This document shows positions 1 through 11,811 of a DNA stretch of 64,000 nucleotides, in pieces. Position 1 is the stretch's first letter. Every line of letters begins with the position of its first letter. Both the position numbers and the translations under genes were made by a program. This stretch comes from Casuarina equisetifolia (taxonomy: Eukaryota > Streptophyta > Magnoliopsida > Fagales > Casuarinaceae), in the NCBI GenBank assembly GCA_028551475.1, contig CM052354.1:28481258-28545257 (forward strand). Direction: 5' to 3'. The notes under the pieces were generated by a model. It made no database searches and was not told the origin of the DNA. It was given only the letters and a program-made list of their open reading frames with translations.

Positions 1-2440
1 ATTAGTGTTATAACAATACTAAACCTAGAGAATCCATTTAACCCATTCCTTCAAATGCTTCCCAGTAAAATACCTTAAATAAATTTCAAGTGTTTTGCTT
101 AGGACCTTCATCTATCCATCAATTTAGAGGTGGAGAAATTAGTTGTTGTATTCTATAATTTGAGCAACTCTTTCCAAAACTTACTAGTGAATAAAGGGTC
201 TTTGTCACACACAATGCTTCTAGTCATCCCATACACTTTAAAAATCATATTAAAGAAAGCATGTCTATTAATGTAGTAGTGTATGGATGAAACAAAGGAA
301 TAAAGTGTCCAAACTTAGATAACCAATCCATTACTACTAAAATCATGGTCTTACCTCCATATGAGGGAGGTCCATAGACAAATTCCATTGCTATATCCTC
401 TCACATTTGTTCTAGAATCAGAAGAGGTTGTAACATCTCCACTAATTCAATGTTTTCTCTTTTGTTTCAATGTGTCCAACACTCTCGTACCATTTAATTT
501 ACCCGTGACTTCAAGTCTTTCCAAACAAATACAAACTTGACTCGTATTAGTGTCTTTCCCCTCCTTTCATGAGTGCTAGCATACATTTCGTTCACAATAA
601 CATGTATGAGTGGTAATTTAGCTAAAAGTTATTCCTTATCCTTGAATATAATGATTCTATCTTTGTAACTCCAAATGGCCACTTCTACCTATATAATCTT
701 TTGGATCAAATCTTGTGCTTCTTTATTCCTTTTGATTTCCTCTTTAATGGGACCTAACCATTTTGGCATAAGAGAAAATATCACAGCACAAGTTTTACTT
801 AAGGAACCCTCATTGTCATCACTAGGATTAAATCCTTCTCTTGATAACCCATCAACCATGATATTATCTTTACATACCTTATATTCACCATAAAGTCATA
901 TCCCATAAGCATTAACAACCATTTATGTTATGCTAAAGTTACTATGTTCTCTTAGAGGAGCTTGAGATTGCTCTAGTCTATTCATATTATGAATTTACTT
1001 CCTAGGAAATAATGTTGCCTCTTCTAAACTATCATAATGACTACCAATATCCCTCTTTCATGTGTAGATAGTTTTAAATGACTTCCATGTAAGGTTTTAC
1101 TAAAATAAGTAATGGGCTTTTTCTCTTAAGATAAGACTACCCCTACTTTCATTCCCAATGCATCACATTCCAAAATGAATGATTATGAAAAATTTGGCAT
1201 TCTGAGGACTGGTGTAGAAGTCATCACTTGTTTCAATTTCTTAAATGCTTGGTAAGCTTTCTTATCCCACACAAATGCATCTTTTTTTAACAAATTAGTG
1301 AATGGCTTCGATATTTTTCGATAACCCTCAAAAAACTTGTAGTAACACCTTGTCGTCCCTAGAAAACTCAACAGGGTCTTAATGGTTCTTAGAACATGCA
1401 ACTAAGTGATGGCTTTTATCTTTCTAGGATCTACTATTACTCCTCTAGCACTTACTACATGCCCCAGAAACCTCAAGTATGTGCAACCAAATTCGTGTTT
1501 TGATAATTTGACATAAAGCTTATTCCTCATCAAAGTTTCTAATACCAGCCACACATGGTATGCATATTCCTCCTAGCTTTTACTATAGACTAAGACTTCA
1601 TTAAAAAACACAAGGACCATCTTCCTCAAATATTTCTAAAAAAACCACATTCATCAATGACTAGAAGGTGGATTGACCATTAATTACTTCAAATAGCATT
1701 ACCAAAAACTCATAGTATCCATGATGGGTTCGGAATGTTGTCTTCTTAATGTCCTTCTCCTTCATTCTCACTTAATAGTATCTTAATCTCAGGTCCAATT
1801 TCAAAAATTACCTTATCCCATTTAGCTTATTTAACAATTCATCAATAGTAGGAATGGAAAACTTATTACTCATAGTCTATTTGTTAAGCTCTCTATAATC
1901 CACACAAATTTTCCATCAATCATTTGACTCCTTGACAAGTAGAACAAGTGATGAAAATAGGCTTGTACTACATATTATCACCCTTTCGTCTAAGAACCCC
2001 TTAACCAATCACTTAGTCTCCCTCTTTTGGACATAGGGATATTTATATGGTCTAATAAAAACTAACTAACTTTCTCCCTTCATTACAATTTTATGATCAT
2101 GATTGTGCCTCAATGGTAACCCTTTGGCTTTTGAAAGACATCCTTAAATTTTGATATTAGCTATCCCATGTCCTTAGACTCTACTACTTTATTTCCACCA
2201 TTCTTTGGTCCTTATTGCCAACCAACTATACCATAAGCAATTGTCATTTCCTTACTAATTCCTTAGAGAAAATTTTATCTTTTATTAGTTGTGTAACCTT
2301 AGGCTACCAACCATGTAAAATCACCTGAAAGCCTTCCATGGTGAATTCCATTTGATGCTCAACAAAATTTTAAATTATTTCTCACATTATGTTGTACCTA
2401 AAAAAAAAATCCATAACCATTAAAGGAAATACGAATAAAC
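1..2440 (-). mobile_element. Ty3/gypsy retrotransposon fossil (pol), continues past the left edge
   Basis: On the minus strand this stretch reads as pol of a Ty3/gypsy LTR retrotransposon. Reverse-transcriptase-like sequence lies at about 1300-2000, including a family-typical block near 1850-1920. The RT/RNase H connection lies at about 1183-1401, with the recognisable phrases SFLGTTRCYYKF, KPFTNLLKK and TPVLRMPNFS. An integrase-core-like segment lies at about 280-430. The order matches a minus-strand element whose 3' part lies beyond the window. It is an old, heavily broken copy with many interruptions. No LTR was identified. The right boundary is approximate. Confidence 0.8.
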
Positions 2441-2517
2441 CCAACATCATTCTCACTCTTTGTGGTTTAACCTCTACACCTTTATAATTCTCAGCACTTT
2501 TGATTTCCTTTTTGAAA

Positions 2518-3039
2518 GTAAATTTAAAGTTTTACAACACATTTTTCACGTAGTTAATGTATAGCACTCTATTTGACAAAAACTTGTAAACGCACTTCCA
2601 TGCAAAGGCATATGATACATATCACTTTGGTTATTGTTTCTTCCATTTTAAGTATTCTTATATGCTTGAGTGTATCTTTCTATCTTCACTTTCCAACCTA
2701 TAAATAACAAAGGATAAAAGATGAGTGGCATAGAAATAATAAATGGAAGTAAGTGAAGAAAGATTGGCTCTAGAGAGGGAAATCAAATCAAATGCCCTTT
2801 CACAAATGTGTGTTCAGAAAAAGTTGTCCTTAATTCACCAAAGCTTGCACCAAATACATTAACTGAGCATTTAACTATATTTAAGTTAAAAAGAAGCACA
2901 ACTTGCAAACTTTAAACCTCAACAAGAATCAAAATTCAACATATTACTTATTTTCTAGGCTTTAATTTGTCTTGGTTGTTCCTAAGACCGACTTGAAGCC
3001 TTCCGACGAGAAATCATCCCTAAAAAATTTAAAGGCCAA
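2518..3039. repeat. Direct repeat R1, ~520 bp
   Basis: This segment is repeated in the same orientation at 3471-3993. Both copies begin with GTAAATTT followed by an AAGTTTTACAAC stretch. Both contain the shared phrase ATATCACTTTGGTTATTG, and both end at AAAGGCCAA. Identity looks roughly 85-90% by eye. The copies sit just upstream of the minus-strand gypsy pol fossil, so they may be untranslated or satellite-like parts of that element. No coding capacity was seen. Confidence 0.7.
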
Positions 3040-3470
3040 CTTGAAGCCCTTCAACAAGAAGCCTACATCCGTTCTTAACATGAAGATATGATTATTATGA
3101 CTCTTTCTTCCTTCATGTGTATGCAGGAATCACAATCTTTCCTTTTATATTATTGGTAATTGTATCTCTATTACAAATTCATTATTACTAATACTAAATA
3201 ACCACTCAATATATGATTATGTGTTGACAATTATAGCCCCACACTCGAAAAAGATAATCTTGAGATGGAATTTTAATGAAAAAATTCATTATTTAACTAG
3301 TAAACTAATTCTTTTGTTGAACTTTATATTTTCTTACACTAACATCAAGATTTAGTTAAGGAGGAGCAAATTCTAGCATCAAAATCAAGGAATGTCAAAC
3401 ATCATTAAGGATGCAAATTTGATTTCATACATGGTCAATTAAAGGGGTGCATACAAGCTTCATAATGAGA

Positions 3471-3993
3471 GTAAATTTGAAGTTTTACAACGCATTTTTA
3501 CACATGGTTAGCATATAGCACTTTATTTGACAAAAACCTATAAAGGCACTTCCAAGCAAAGACATATGATACATATCACTTTGGTTATTGTTTCTTCCAT
3601 CTTCAAGTATTCTCATATGCTCAAATATATCTTTCTCTCTTCACTTTCTACCCTATGAACAACAAAGGAAAAAAGATGAGTGGCATAGAAATAGTATATG
3701 GAAGCAAATGAAGAAAAATTAGCTCTAAAGAGGGAAATCAAATTAAATGGCCCTTCACAAATGTGTGTTCAAAGAAGGTGCCCTTAATTCACCAAAACCT
3801 GCACCAAATACACTAATTGAGCATGCAACTATATTTAATTTGAAAAGAAGCCCAACTTGCAAACTTTAAACCTTAATGAGAATCAAATTTCAACATATTA
3901 CTTATTCTCTACGTTTTAGTTTGTCTTGTTTGCTCATAAGACCAACTTGAAGCCCTTCGACAAGAAATCATCCCTAAAAAATTCAAAGGCCAA
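3471..3993. repeat. Direct repeat R2, ~520 bp
   Basis: This is the second copy of the direct repeat at 2518-3039, in the same orientation, separated by about 430 bp. The match is easiest to see at 3540-3600 (the phrase around TATGATACATATCACTTTGG) and at 3895-3993 (TTGAAGCCCTTCGACAAGAA). It diverges by scattered substitutions and small indels. Confidence 0.7.
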
Positions 3994-4244
3994 TACATTA
4001 GATTGTGGGAAAACCAATATGGGAAAGTAAGTATAAAGTTGAAAACCAAATTATCACTATATACTAATAAAAGATAATTCCAATATAGATAAATAAACAT
4101 GCATAATGATATCAATTGTTAGACTTTCAAATGTCACAATTAAATCAAAATTTTAAACTATTAGTTAGACTACATATCATATTCCTACAACTTTATCTTG
4201 TAACGCTTGTTGGTTGTTTGCACGTCTTATTCACAGCCACCTTG

Positions 4245-5065
4245 GTCGCATTTGTTAGAATAAAGTATTATCACCAAACCAAAAACTTATATTTGTTAGC
4301 AAATATGTGATTTTATTTTTTCAACATAACCATACTACTCGAGCACATACTACACCCATTTGCAAAACAACCAATCACAAAAAACTCCATATTAAGCAAT
4401 GGGTGAACATAAGGGGTTGTACTAATTGGGCAATTAATCCATAACTAGTTGTCAACAACCAATCGAGTCAACAATGGTGTTCACCCCCCATAAGGTCAAT
4501 GATTACTTCCTAGGCACTAGTTTATAGACTCAAACTTGTGACCTCATCCTGATGCTAATTGTTAGGATTAAACACTACTATAAGGCTAAAATATATAATT
4601 GTTAGCAAAAGTACAATTGGATTTCCTAAACCTATATTAGTTAGCATATATGCAACTTTATTTTTTAACCTAACTATATTACTCAAGCACACCCCTCTAG
4701 AACATACACTTGGCCATCACTTAGAGCACCTATCGCAACTATTAACACAAAGTCCCACATGAAGTAATAGGTGAACATAAGGGCTACACCAACTGGGCAA
4801 TTAATCCATAACCAGTCATCAATGACCAATCGAGTCAAAGGAAGCTATTCACCCCTACTTTAGGTAAATAATTACCCCTTAAACTCATGACCTCATTTTG
4901 ATACCAAATTGTCAAGATTAAATACTACTACCATGCCAAAGCTATAGTTGTTAGCAAAAGTGTAGCTTTATTCCCTTAACCTAACAATGTGACTCAAGTA
5001 CACCCCTTTGAAACATGCACACTAGGGCACACCCCTCCATAACATAATTGGTGATGCAAAGCCCC
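4245..5065. repeat. Degenerate tandem repeat, about three units of 310-370 bp
   Basis: A recurring block has anchors near 4289, 4635 and 4948: GTTAGCAAA/ATA..., then a TTTATT tract, then AACCTAAC/CATAACC, then ACTC(A/G)AG(C/T)ACA. A second anchor (GGTGAACATAAGGG, then GGGCAATTAATCCATAAC) recurs at about 4402 and 4770. The units are strongly diverged. The array ends near a homopolymer run of C and A at 5082-5104. No protein signal was seen. It could be part of a decayed retroelement. Confidence 0.6.
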
Positions 5066-5476
5066 ACATTCCCAACACACACCCCCCCTCAAAAAAAAAA
5101 AAAACTACTTATGATCCTTCTTACAATCAACATATCAAAAATTCTCTTCCCCAACAAATTGCAAGAAACAAGAGTTGAACTCAGAATTTGTTCTAATACC
5201 ACTTATTAAGAATCCACACCATTTCTAATACTAGTAGAATCATACAAAAACTCTTATATAAACATGCTAAAAAAATTTACATAACTTGGTCTCCACAACT
5301 TACCTACATCTACGAGATTAATTATCTATTAATTAATTCAAAAATTTTCAATTACACAATGGCATAACAATTGCAAATCATCATCTCAATCTTAGTTTCA
5401 TAAAACTTTTCAAACAATTGATTATAAGTGTTACACAAACTTCTAGTTTCACGTTAAAATACATAACTTAAGATAT
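5066..5476. other. AT-rich spacer downstream of the F-box gene
   Basis: This stretch holds a CCCCCCC/poly-A junction near 5082-5104 and otherwise AT-rich sequence. It lies downstream of the minus-strand F-box gene, so its right-hand part probably contains that gene's 3' UTR. No other gene or RNA was recognised. Confidence 0.4.
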
Positions 5477-6721
5477 CTATAGGTATATCAAGTCAAGAGA
5501 ATTTATTGTCTTATACCTGCGGTTGCATTTCTCCTCTCTTAATGTCTTTTTCTTCCCATGATTCCTTCGACTGGCTTCGACAGGAAGAAGACTTTCGATA
5601 CAAATCTCAGCCTCAAACCAGTTCGGTAGACCATCGACACCAAAATTTTGGATCTTTTTATCCCTCAAATCATACCATACAAGTCTCCTTCCATCCTGCT
5701 CCAGCAGAACCTCTCCACCGGTCTTGGAATAAGACAAGGGCCTCAAATTCTTGATGGATCCATCAACTTCCTCAGCTGCCGTGACCGAGAATAACTTAGC
5801 CCAAGACGCTTTCATACGGTAATCCCTCATCACCCAAAGATCAGCACGAACATCCTCGTATCTCACTATCATGCATAAGCATCGATCTAACACCCCCAAT
5901 TCCATGCGAAATCTCTCTCCCATACACTCAGGCAGGGGCACTTCCCTGAAGGTCTCATCCGTCAAATTGAATGCGACAATCAAATCAGTCTGGTCAACAT
6001 TAAACTTCCGGTTCACCACCCAGTGCAAGGATGTTTTCACGAAGATTCCATTCTTCTTATTCATACAAACATACGGCATGTCGTCGGAATCTCTCCATGC
6101 GTTGGCTCTTTGGCTATAAACCTTGACCTTCGCCACAGACTTCTCATAACCCAAAAGGATAAACTGCGAAATTCGTACCAGTTTGTAGTCGTCGTTGACC
6201 GGGTCGTACCCGAACCCGAAAACCCTCGTGATCGGCAAGCTCGGCCCCAGCTCAGAGTTTCGCTCAATAGGCAAAAAGGGCAAGATTTTGTGCCTTCTGA
6301 TAGACGGGTTCCACAGAGCGATATCCTCGGCCACGTTGGAGATGCAGACCAAGCCGTCGATGGAGCCAAGGACCACGATTTGATTTCTGTAGCACATCAA
6401 AGGGTGAGGTAGTTCCACCGCATCACTTACTGGGTCAAGATCAACATAATAGAGCTCCGAGTTTCTTCCCAGTATGAGGCACCGGTGAGACCTCGTCTCT
6501 CGGGAGTTCTTTAGGTGAAGATCGACGAAGTGCAAGCTATCGATAACTGAACGCAGTGGCTTGGACACACTCCGGAACTTAATCAGCGGCTTGACCGGAA
6601 GCCGGCAGAGTAACGACACCAGAATCTCGAACGGCAGGTCTACCAACATCATGTTGGCCTTTGAGCTTGATTTGGGAGCATGTGGGGATGGCGGAGGTCG
6701 AAAATCAGTGGCGGAGACCAT
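5477..6721 (-). CDS. F-box protein with F-box-associated (FBA) domain, CPR1/CPR30-like
   Basis: This is a single-exon gene of 414 residues. An F-box lies at about residues 25-70 (LVDLPFEILVSLLCRLPVK then FRSVSKPLRSVIDS). It is followed by an FBA-type interaction domain with the typical phrases GSIDGLVCIS, LWNPSIRRHKILP, FGYDPVNDDYKLVRI, VKVYSQRANAWR and LHWVVNRK. Proteins of this family act as substrate receptors in SCF ubiquitin ligases: the F-box binds the SKP1 adaptor and the C-terminal part selects the target. Length and intron-free structure fit the large plant F-box/FBA family. The first ATG gives a short Pro/Ser-rich leader. A second ATG pair at residues 24-25, just before the F-box, could also serve as the start. 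The target protein cannot be inferred. The coding part is richer in G+C than its flanks, and I see no break. Confidence 0.9.
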   Translation of the reverse strand: MVSATDFRPPPSPHAPKSSSKANMMLVDLPFEILVSLLCRLPVKPLIKFRSVSKPLRSVIDSLHFVDLHLKNSRETRSHRCLILGRNSELYYVDLDPVSDAVELPHPLMCYRNQIVVLGSIDGLVCISNVAEDIALWNPSIRRHKILPFLPIERNSELGPSLPITRVFGFGYDPVNDDYKLVRISQFILLGYEKSVAKVKVYSQRANAWRDSDDMPYVCMNKKNGIFVKTSLHWVVNRKFNVDQTDLIVAFNLTDETFREVPLPECMGERFRMELGVLDRCLCMIVRYEDVRADLWVMRDYRMKASWAKLFSVTAAEEVDGSIKNLRPLSYSKTGGEVLLEQDGRRLVWYDLRDKKIQNFGVDGLPNWFEAEICIESLLPVEASRRNHGKKKTLREEKCNRRYKTINSLDLIYL

Positions 6722-9247
6722 TCGATTTGGTCAAGTTCATCGATAAACATCTCAAAGAAGACGAGCAAATGAGGTACACTTTTGCGAGTCAGTAAAGGGT
6801 ACATCCGTCATTGTATCCTTTTCAAATAAAAATATGCTTAATGTGACGTTGCGAGGTTATCTCATTGGAGATGGGGATTCCCACTAGCACGCTGAGTGGA
6901 AAGGAATCAGTTCGTAGGAATCACTGAAAATTAACGGATGAAAAATTCAAAATAAAAATTAATAAATCGAGTCAACATTCCTTGAGCCCCGCAATTTTTT
7001 TTTTGATAAATTACTTAACATTAATTTCAGACTATTTTATTAAAAAATAAATTTTTTTATTTTTCTCGTGTATTCCAAATTCACATGTCCAAATGTCCTA
7101 AGATCTGTGCTTATAGATGATAAAAAAAAATAAAGTTGAAAATTAATTTTATTTTACAAAATGACCTGATGAATTAAATACTAATAGTGCATTGGGAGCA
7201 TTACTTGTATGCATTGGACTTTGGGAGAGCATGGGAAGCGTGAAACACAATAAATTGGAGCATCATGAATGACTTCGATGAGGTTTGGAAGGGCGTGAAT
7301 GGGGGAACAGGTAGGGAGTGGGATTTAAAAAATGATTTAATTATAATTTAAGCACTAATGTCTACTTTAATTAAATATTAATTAAGGCTTATTTTATTTT
7401 TCTTATGAGGTTTAAAAGGGCACGCGGCCGTTCACCAGAAAACATTAGGTAGAAGGTAGAAATTAAAAAGTGAGTAGGTAAAAGAGTCAAATGGGTATCT
7501 AAATCTACACTAAAGAGTATCAAGTGGGTGGACGAGGGAATAGCCCAGAAGCTTCCTCCTTGGGGCTGGCCCAAAGTGTAGGTGTCACAGTGCAGGTGTA
7601 TTGGGGCTTTGTAGGTCAATACCTAAAGATTATTTAGCATCTAGATGGGTGTGTTGTTACTAGTTGATGGCTACCTGTCTCATTGTCGCAATATTCATAT
7701 TTAAGAGTATTATTGTAAGTATTCTAATTTGATATCTCCATTATCTGTTTAATCCTCTCTAGCTAATTTTCAAGAAATAAATTTTCATGCTTAATTAAAA
7801 ATTTCTCATTATTTTATTACCTTGCCAGTGATCATTATTGGTGGAATACTCCTCATGATTCTTTTTATGCTTAGAAATTGTTCACGTTTAAGCTTTACAC
7901 ATACTTCTTAACTTCCTTGTATAGAGTGTCTTGAGGTCTAATTCACACAAAATGAAACAAAGTTAACTTAAGCTTTGATATAATAATGAAAAGTCTAAAA
8001 TCCAATCTAAAAATTAACTTACAAGTTAGATAAATACTTTTTACACTTAATTTTGACCACAGTAATTTTTTTAGTTTCCTATAGAAGATTGACATTTTAC
8101 ACACGATAGAATAGGTTACTAGTGATTACCAAAGGAACAGTGTCATGATCTCTGAGGAACTTGACTTGAGTAGAACTAAGATAGGTTTAACCACCAAACT
8201 AGGAAGATTCAACCACTACTTTTGATCCCAATCATAGTTGCATTACATCGGAGATTACGTCTCCTTCCTGCCAAAAAACGTGCACGGAAGAGTTCATGAC
8301 ACTCTTTCGTCAATTGGGTATTTCCCAGCAGAGTCAGTCTGATGAAACAGGTGAGCACCAGCCCACGTGATCATTGTGAAGCTCTTCCTAGTCAGAGTCT
8401 TTATCCGGGTCATTAACGTAAGTTATTAAACATGGCTCCAAGATTATCCAACGGATGTAGAAAATTGCAGGCAACATGGGAATGGAAGATGCCCATCGCT
8501 TTCGAGTGGTCAGAAAGGGGCCTACAGTTAGTTGAATGTGAATTATTGAGCTCCCCTTAAAAAAGAATCATTGGACTTGAATAAAAGAAAAAGGGAAAGA
8601 TAGGTAAATGATAGTGGAAGCACTGTGCAATTTTATGGATAAGAACTCGCCTTCAAATCCAAGAATTCGTCAGATAATCATCGGGGAGCCACGACCCGGA
8701 TGGATAAATACTTCATCATATGAATATATGAACAAATTCTTAATCCCAATTCAATTATGTTACAGCCACGGACCACGTTACACGTTAGCTTGATCTTCAT
8801 CATGCAAGAACACGTGTGCCTCTCTATGCCACTTCTTTTTGCAATAATACAAACAAGTCATTTTCAGGCAACAAAAACACCTCAATTATTTACAATTCTT
8901 AAACCTCTTGAATTTTCTTATCCTCTAGTCTCTTAGTGTTTCGAAAATATAAATCTCTATTGTTCAATGAATACAGATCCATGAATGATGGAACTTAAAG
9001 TATAAACAGTGTCATATTGCATACGCAACCAAGCCCCCGCTTTGTTAATAATTGACATTGAAGAGCTAAATCCAAAAGACAGAAATCAAAAGGAAATCGA
9101 AGTTTTCTACTTCTTCTCTCCATCCAAACACAGAAGAGAGAGCCGTCTCAACCTCTGTCTTCTTCCCTGCGTATATATCTGTTCCCGTACAGACCACTCC
9201 CACCATTTTTCTCTCCTCTTACTTCCTCCAAAACTAACGGTGATCAC
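6722..9247. other. Intergenic region between the F-box gene and TDT
   Basis: No gene was recognised in about 2.5 kb. The left end should hold the promoter of the minus-strand F-box gene. The right end (about 9100-9247) is a CT-rich leader typical of a plant 5' UTR and carries a TATATA-containing stretch near 9170. A diverged copy of a dispersed AT-rich repeat (AACTTACAAGTTAGATAAAT) lies near 8020. Short open frames here lack any family signature. Confidence 0.5.
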
Positions 9248-11811
9248 ATGGCTAATCCGGCCGACGACGACCCCAAGACCCCACTTCTGCCTCTCCACGA
9301 CGAGATCCAACGGGCACAGAGCTTCCGTTCGTCTGTGCTATCCGTTGTCACGCCGAAAAACTTCTACATCCTCCTCGGACCTCTCCTCTGCGCCGTCATC
9401 TGCCTCTGCGTCAAGCTTGAGGGACCGGTGACGAGGCGGAACATGTTGGGTGTCCTTGCTTGGGTGTTCACTTGGTGGCTGACGGAGGCCGTGCCCATGC
9501 CCGTGACCTCCATGTCCCCGCTCTTTCTCTTCCCGCTCTTTGGGATTTCCACGGCCGACGAGGTGGCGCACTCTTACATGGACGACGTGATTGCGCTCGT
9601 CTTGGGAAGCTTCATACTTGCTCTTGCCGTCGAGCATTACAACATTCACAAAAGATTGGCCTTGAATGTGAGTGAGTTCATAAATTGCCATTTGTTTTCA
9701 CTCCTTTTACTTCTTAGCTTCCTCAAAACCCATCTACAGCTAGAATTTTCTACAATAAAAAAAAATAAAATTATTTTACATCTTTTCTAAAACTGATTTG
9801 AAAAATTAAAAAAGGACAAAAGGAAATAGGGAGGAAGTTGCTATAATAAGACAGGCTCCTGTCATATAGTTCATCATAGTCTTATTTGCCAAAAGTCGTG
9901 GAGCATTTGCTTTATGGTACAAAGGTTGTCGTTAATTATTTGATCCATGTGTCCACGTGGGCCAAAACAGATAACGATACTCTTCTGCGGAGATCCACTG
10001 AATCCACCGTTGCTTCTCCTTGGGATGTGTGCCACGACAGCCTTTGTCAGCATGTGGATGCACAACGTGGCAACAACGGTGATGATGATGCCGGTGGCGA
10101 CAGGGATCCTACAGCGGCTCCCAACAGGCCCCACCCAATCCTACGTGGAGAACAAGTTCTGCAGGGCCGTGGTTCTTGGGGTGACGTACTCTGCGAGCAT
10201 AGGTGGGATGAGTACGCTTACTGGGACAGGTGTCAATCTGATACTGGTAGCGATGTGGAAGAGCTATTTTCCTCGAGAAGACCCGATCAGCTTCAACACA
10301 TGGTTCTTCTTCGGCTTCCCTGTGGCTTTGCTGACTTTCCTTGTCTTGTGGGGCATCCTTTGTTTGTTGTATTGCTCAAGGGATTCAGGGCGGGTCCTTA
10401 GCGCTTACTTGGACAAAACCCATTTGAGAAGAGAGCTTGAACTGTTGGGTAGCACTTCTTTCGTTTCTGTTCTTGTCTTTTTGCTTTGCTTTTGCTGTTT
10501 ATCGCTTGTGAAAGGGGGATTAAGTGTGTGCTTCTGCTTGGTTGGGACAGGTCCAATGGCTTTTGCAGAGAAGATGATTCTGGCTGTGTTTTCGGTGCGT
10601 GATGTGTTGAGTGTAATATGTAATAATATGGGAATGCCTTTCGATTGACAGAGTAGGTTGGTGCAGGTACTGATATTTTTGTGGATGACAAGAACCATAA
10701 CAGATGACATTCCTGGTTGGGGAGCTCTCTTCCATGGTCGAGTTGGTGATGGATCAGTCAGCGTAAGTGTTACAAGCCCAACAACTTTTATAAAAGCTAG
10801 TTTAAAGGAACGAGCATTTACTATTCAACCGAAACTACCACAACACAACTTTTACTTAGAGCACTCTAGACCTTTTTGACCCAAATCCCATGAGAATATT
10901 AAGACCATGATACTGTGATACAAAACCTAATCTTTTTATAAAAGTTCACTCAAGCGGAACAGCTTATTTAGGGTTTAGGGTCATTTACTGTATATAAACT
11001 TTTTTCAAAAACTTGTATCTTAGTAAAGTAGAACAATTATATACAGATTTTAACAGTTAGCACCATCACTTCAAGGAATACATGAAATATCATGACAATA
11101 ACTGCATCATGAGACTCATAGCATGAACTGATAGTAAAAAGAATTAGATTCTTAACAAAGACTCCTAACTATGTCCAGGTGATGATGGCAACGTTGTTGT
11201 TCATAATTCCAAACAAAAAGGCGAAGGGAGAGAGGCTGATGGACTGGAACAAGTGCAAGAAGCTTCCCTGGAACCTTATTTTGCTTCTTGGAGCTGGCTT
11301 TGCATTAGCAGACGGTGTCCAGTCAAGTGGGCTGGCGGAAATCCTATCAAAAACCTTGGATTTCCTCGAGAAGGCTCCTTATTTAGCCATTGCCCCAGCT
11401 GTTTGTCTCACTAGCAGCGCCATGACAGAGTTCATAACATCCAACAATGCCACCACCACATTAGTAGTTCCTCTGCTCATTCAAATAGCGAAAACTATGC
11501 ATGTTCATCCTCTCCTCCTCATGATCCCGGGAGCCATTGGAGCTCAGTTTGCTTTCTTGTTTCCGACGGCAACCCCATCAAATGTTGTTGGGTTCACAAC
11601 AGGACACATCGAAGTACAAGACATGATCAAGACCGGAATGCCCCTGAAGGTTGCAGGCATCGCTGTTCTGTCCCTTTTGATGCCTACGCTTGGTAACTCT
11701 TCTGTCAACTCTGGTCTATTAAAAGGATTACATGAAAATGCGTTGGTGACTGATCAATGACTTTTGGGTATTGCAGGAGCTTATGTTTTTGGCACGAGTA
11801 AGAATGTCTAA
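9248..11811 (+). CDS. TDT: Tonoplast dicarboxylate transporter (SLC13/DASS family)
   Basis: The gene has six exons: 9248-9667, 9971-10448, 10551-10594, 10667-10762, 11179-11692 and 11777-11811. All introns are GT..AG and phases add up to 528 residues, close to the ~540 of Arabidopsis tDT. The hydrophobic polytopic protein carries DASS-family phrases: [62 protein letters not shown] and [12 protein letters not shown]. The family moves malate and other di- or tricarboxylates across the vacuolar membrane and so affects vacuolar organic acid content and pH. The start is the first ATG after a CT-rich leader and matches the family N-terminus ([20 protein letters not shown]). Exon 3 is only 44 bp. 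Decayed copies of its exon 5 region lie downstream at 14,676 and 16,733, so this gene appears to be the only intact member of a local duplication. Confidence 0.93.

Noticed and set aside
2518-3993. Interpretation of the ~520-bp direct repeats as an LTR pair
   Set aside because: Only about 430 bp separates them, no TG..CA ends or internal coding sequence are seen, and the pol fossil lies outside the pair.
7389-7619. Minus-strand 76-residue open frame upstream of TDT
   Set aside because: No family similarity and it lies in spacer DNA.
9107-9691. Antisense and off-frame open frames over TDT exon 1
   Set aside because: The transporter frame has clear family identity; the others are composition artefacts of G+C-rich coding DNA.
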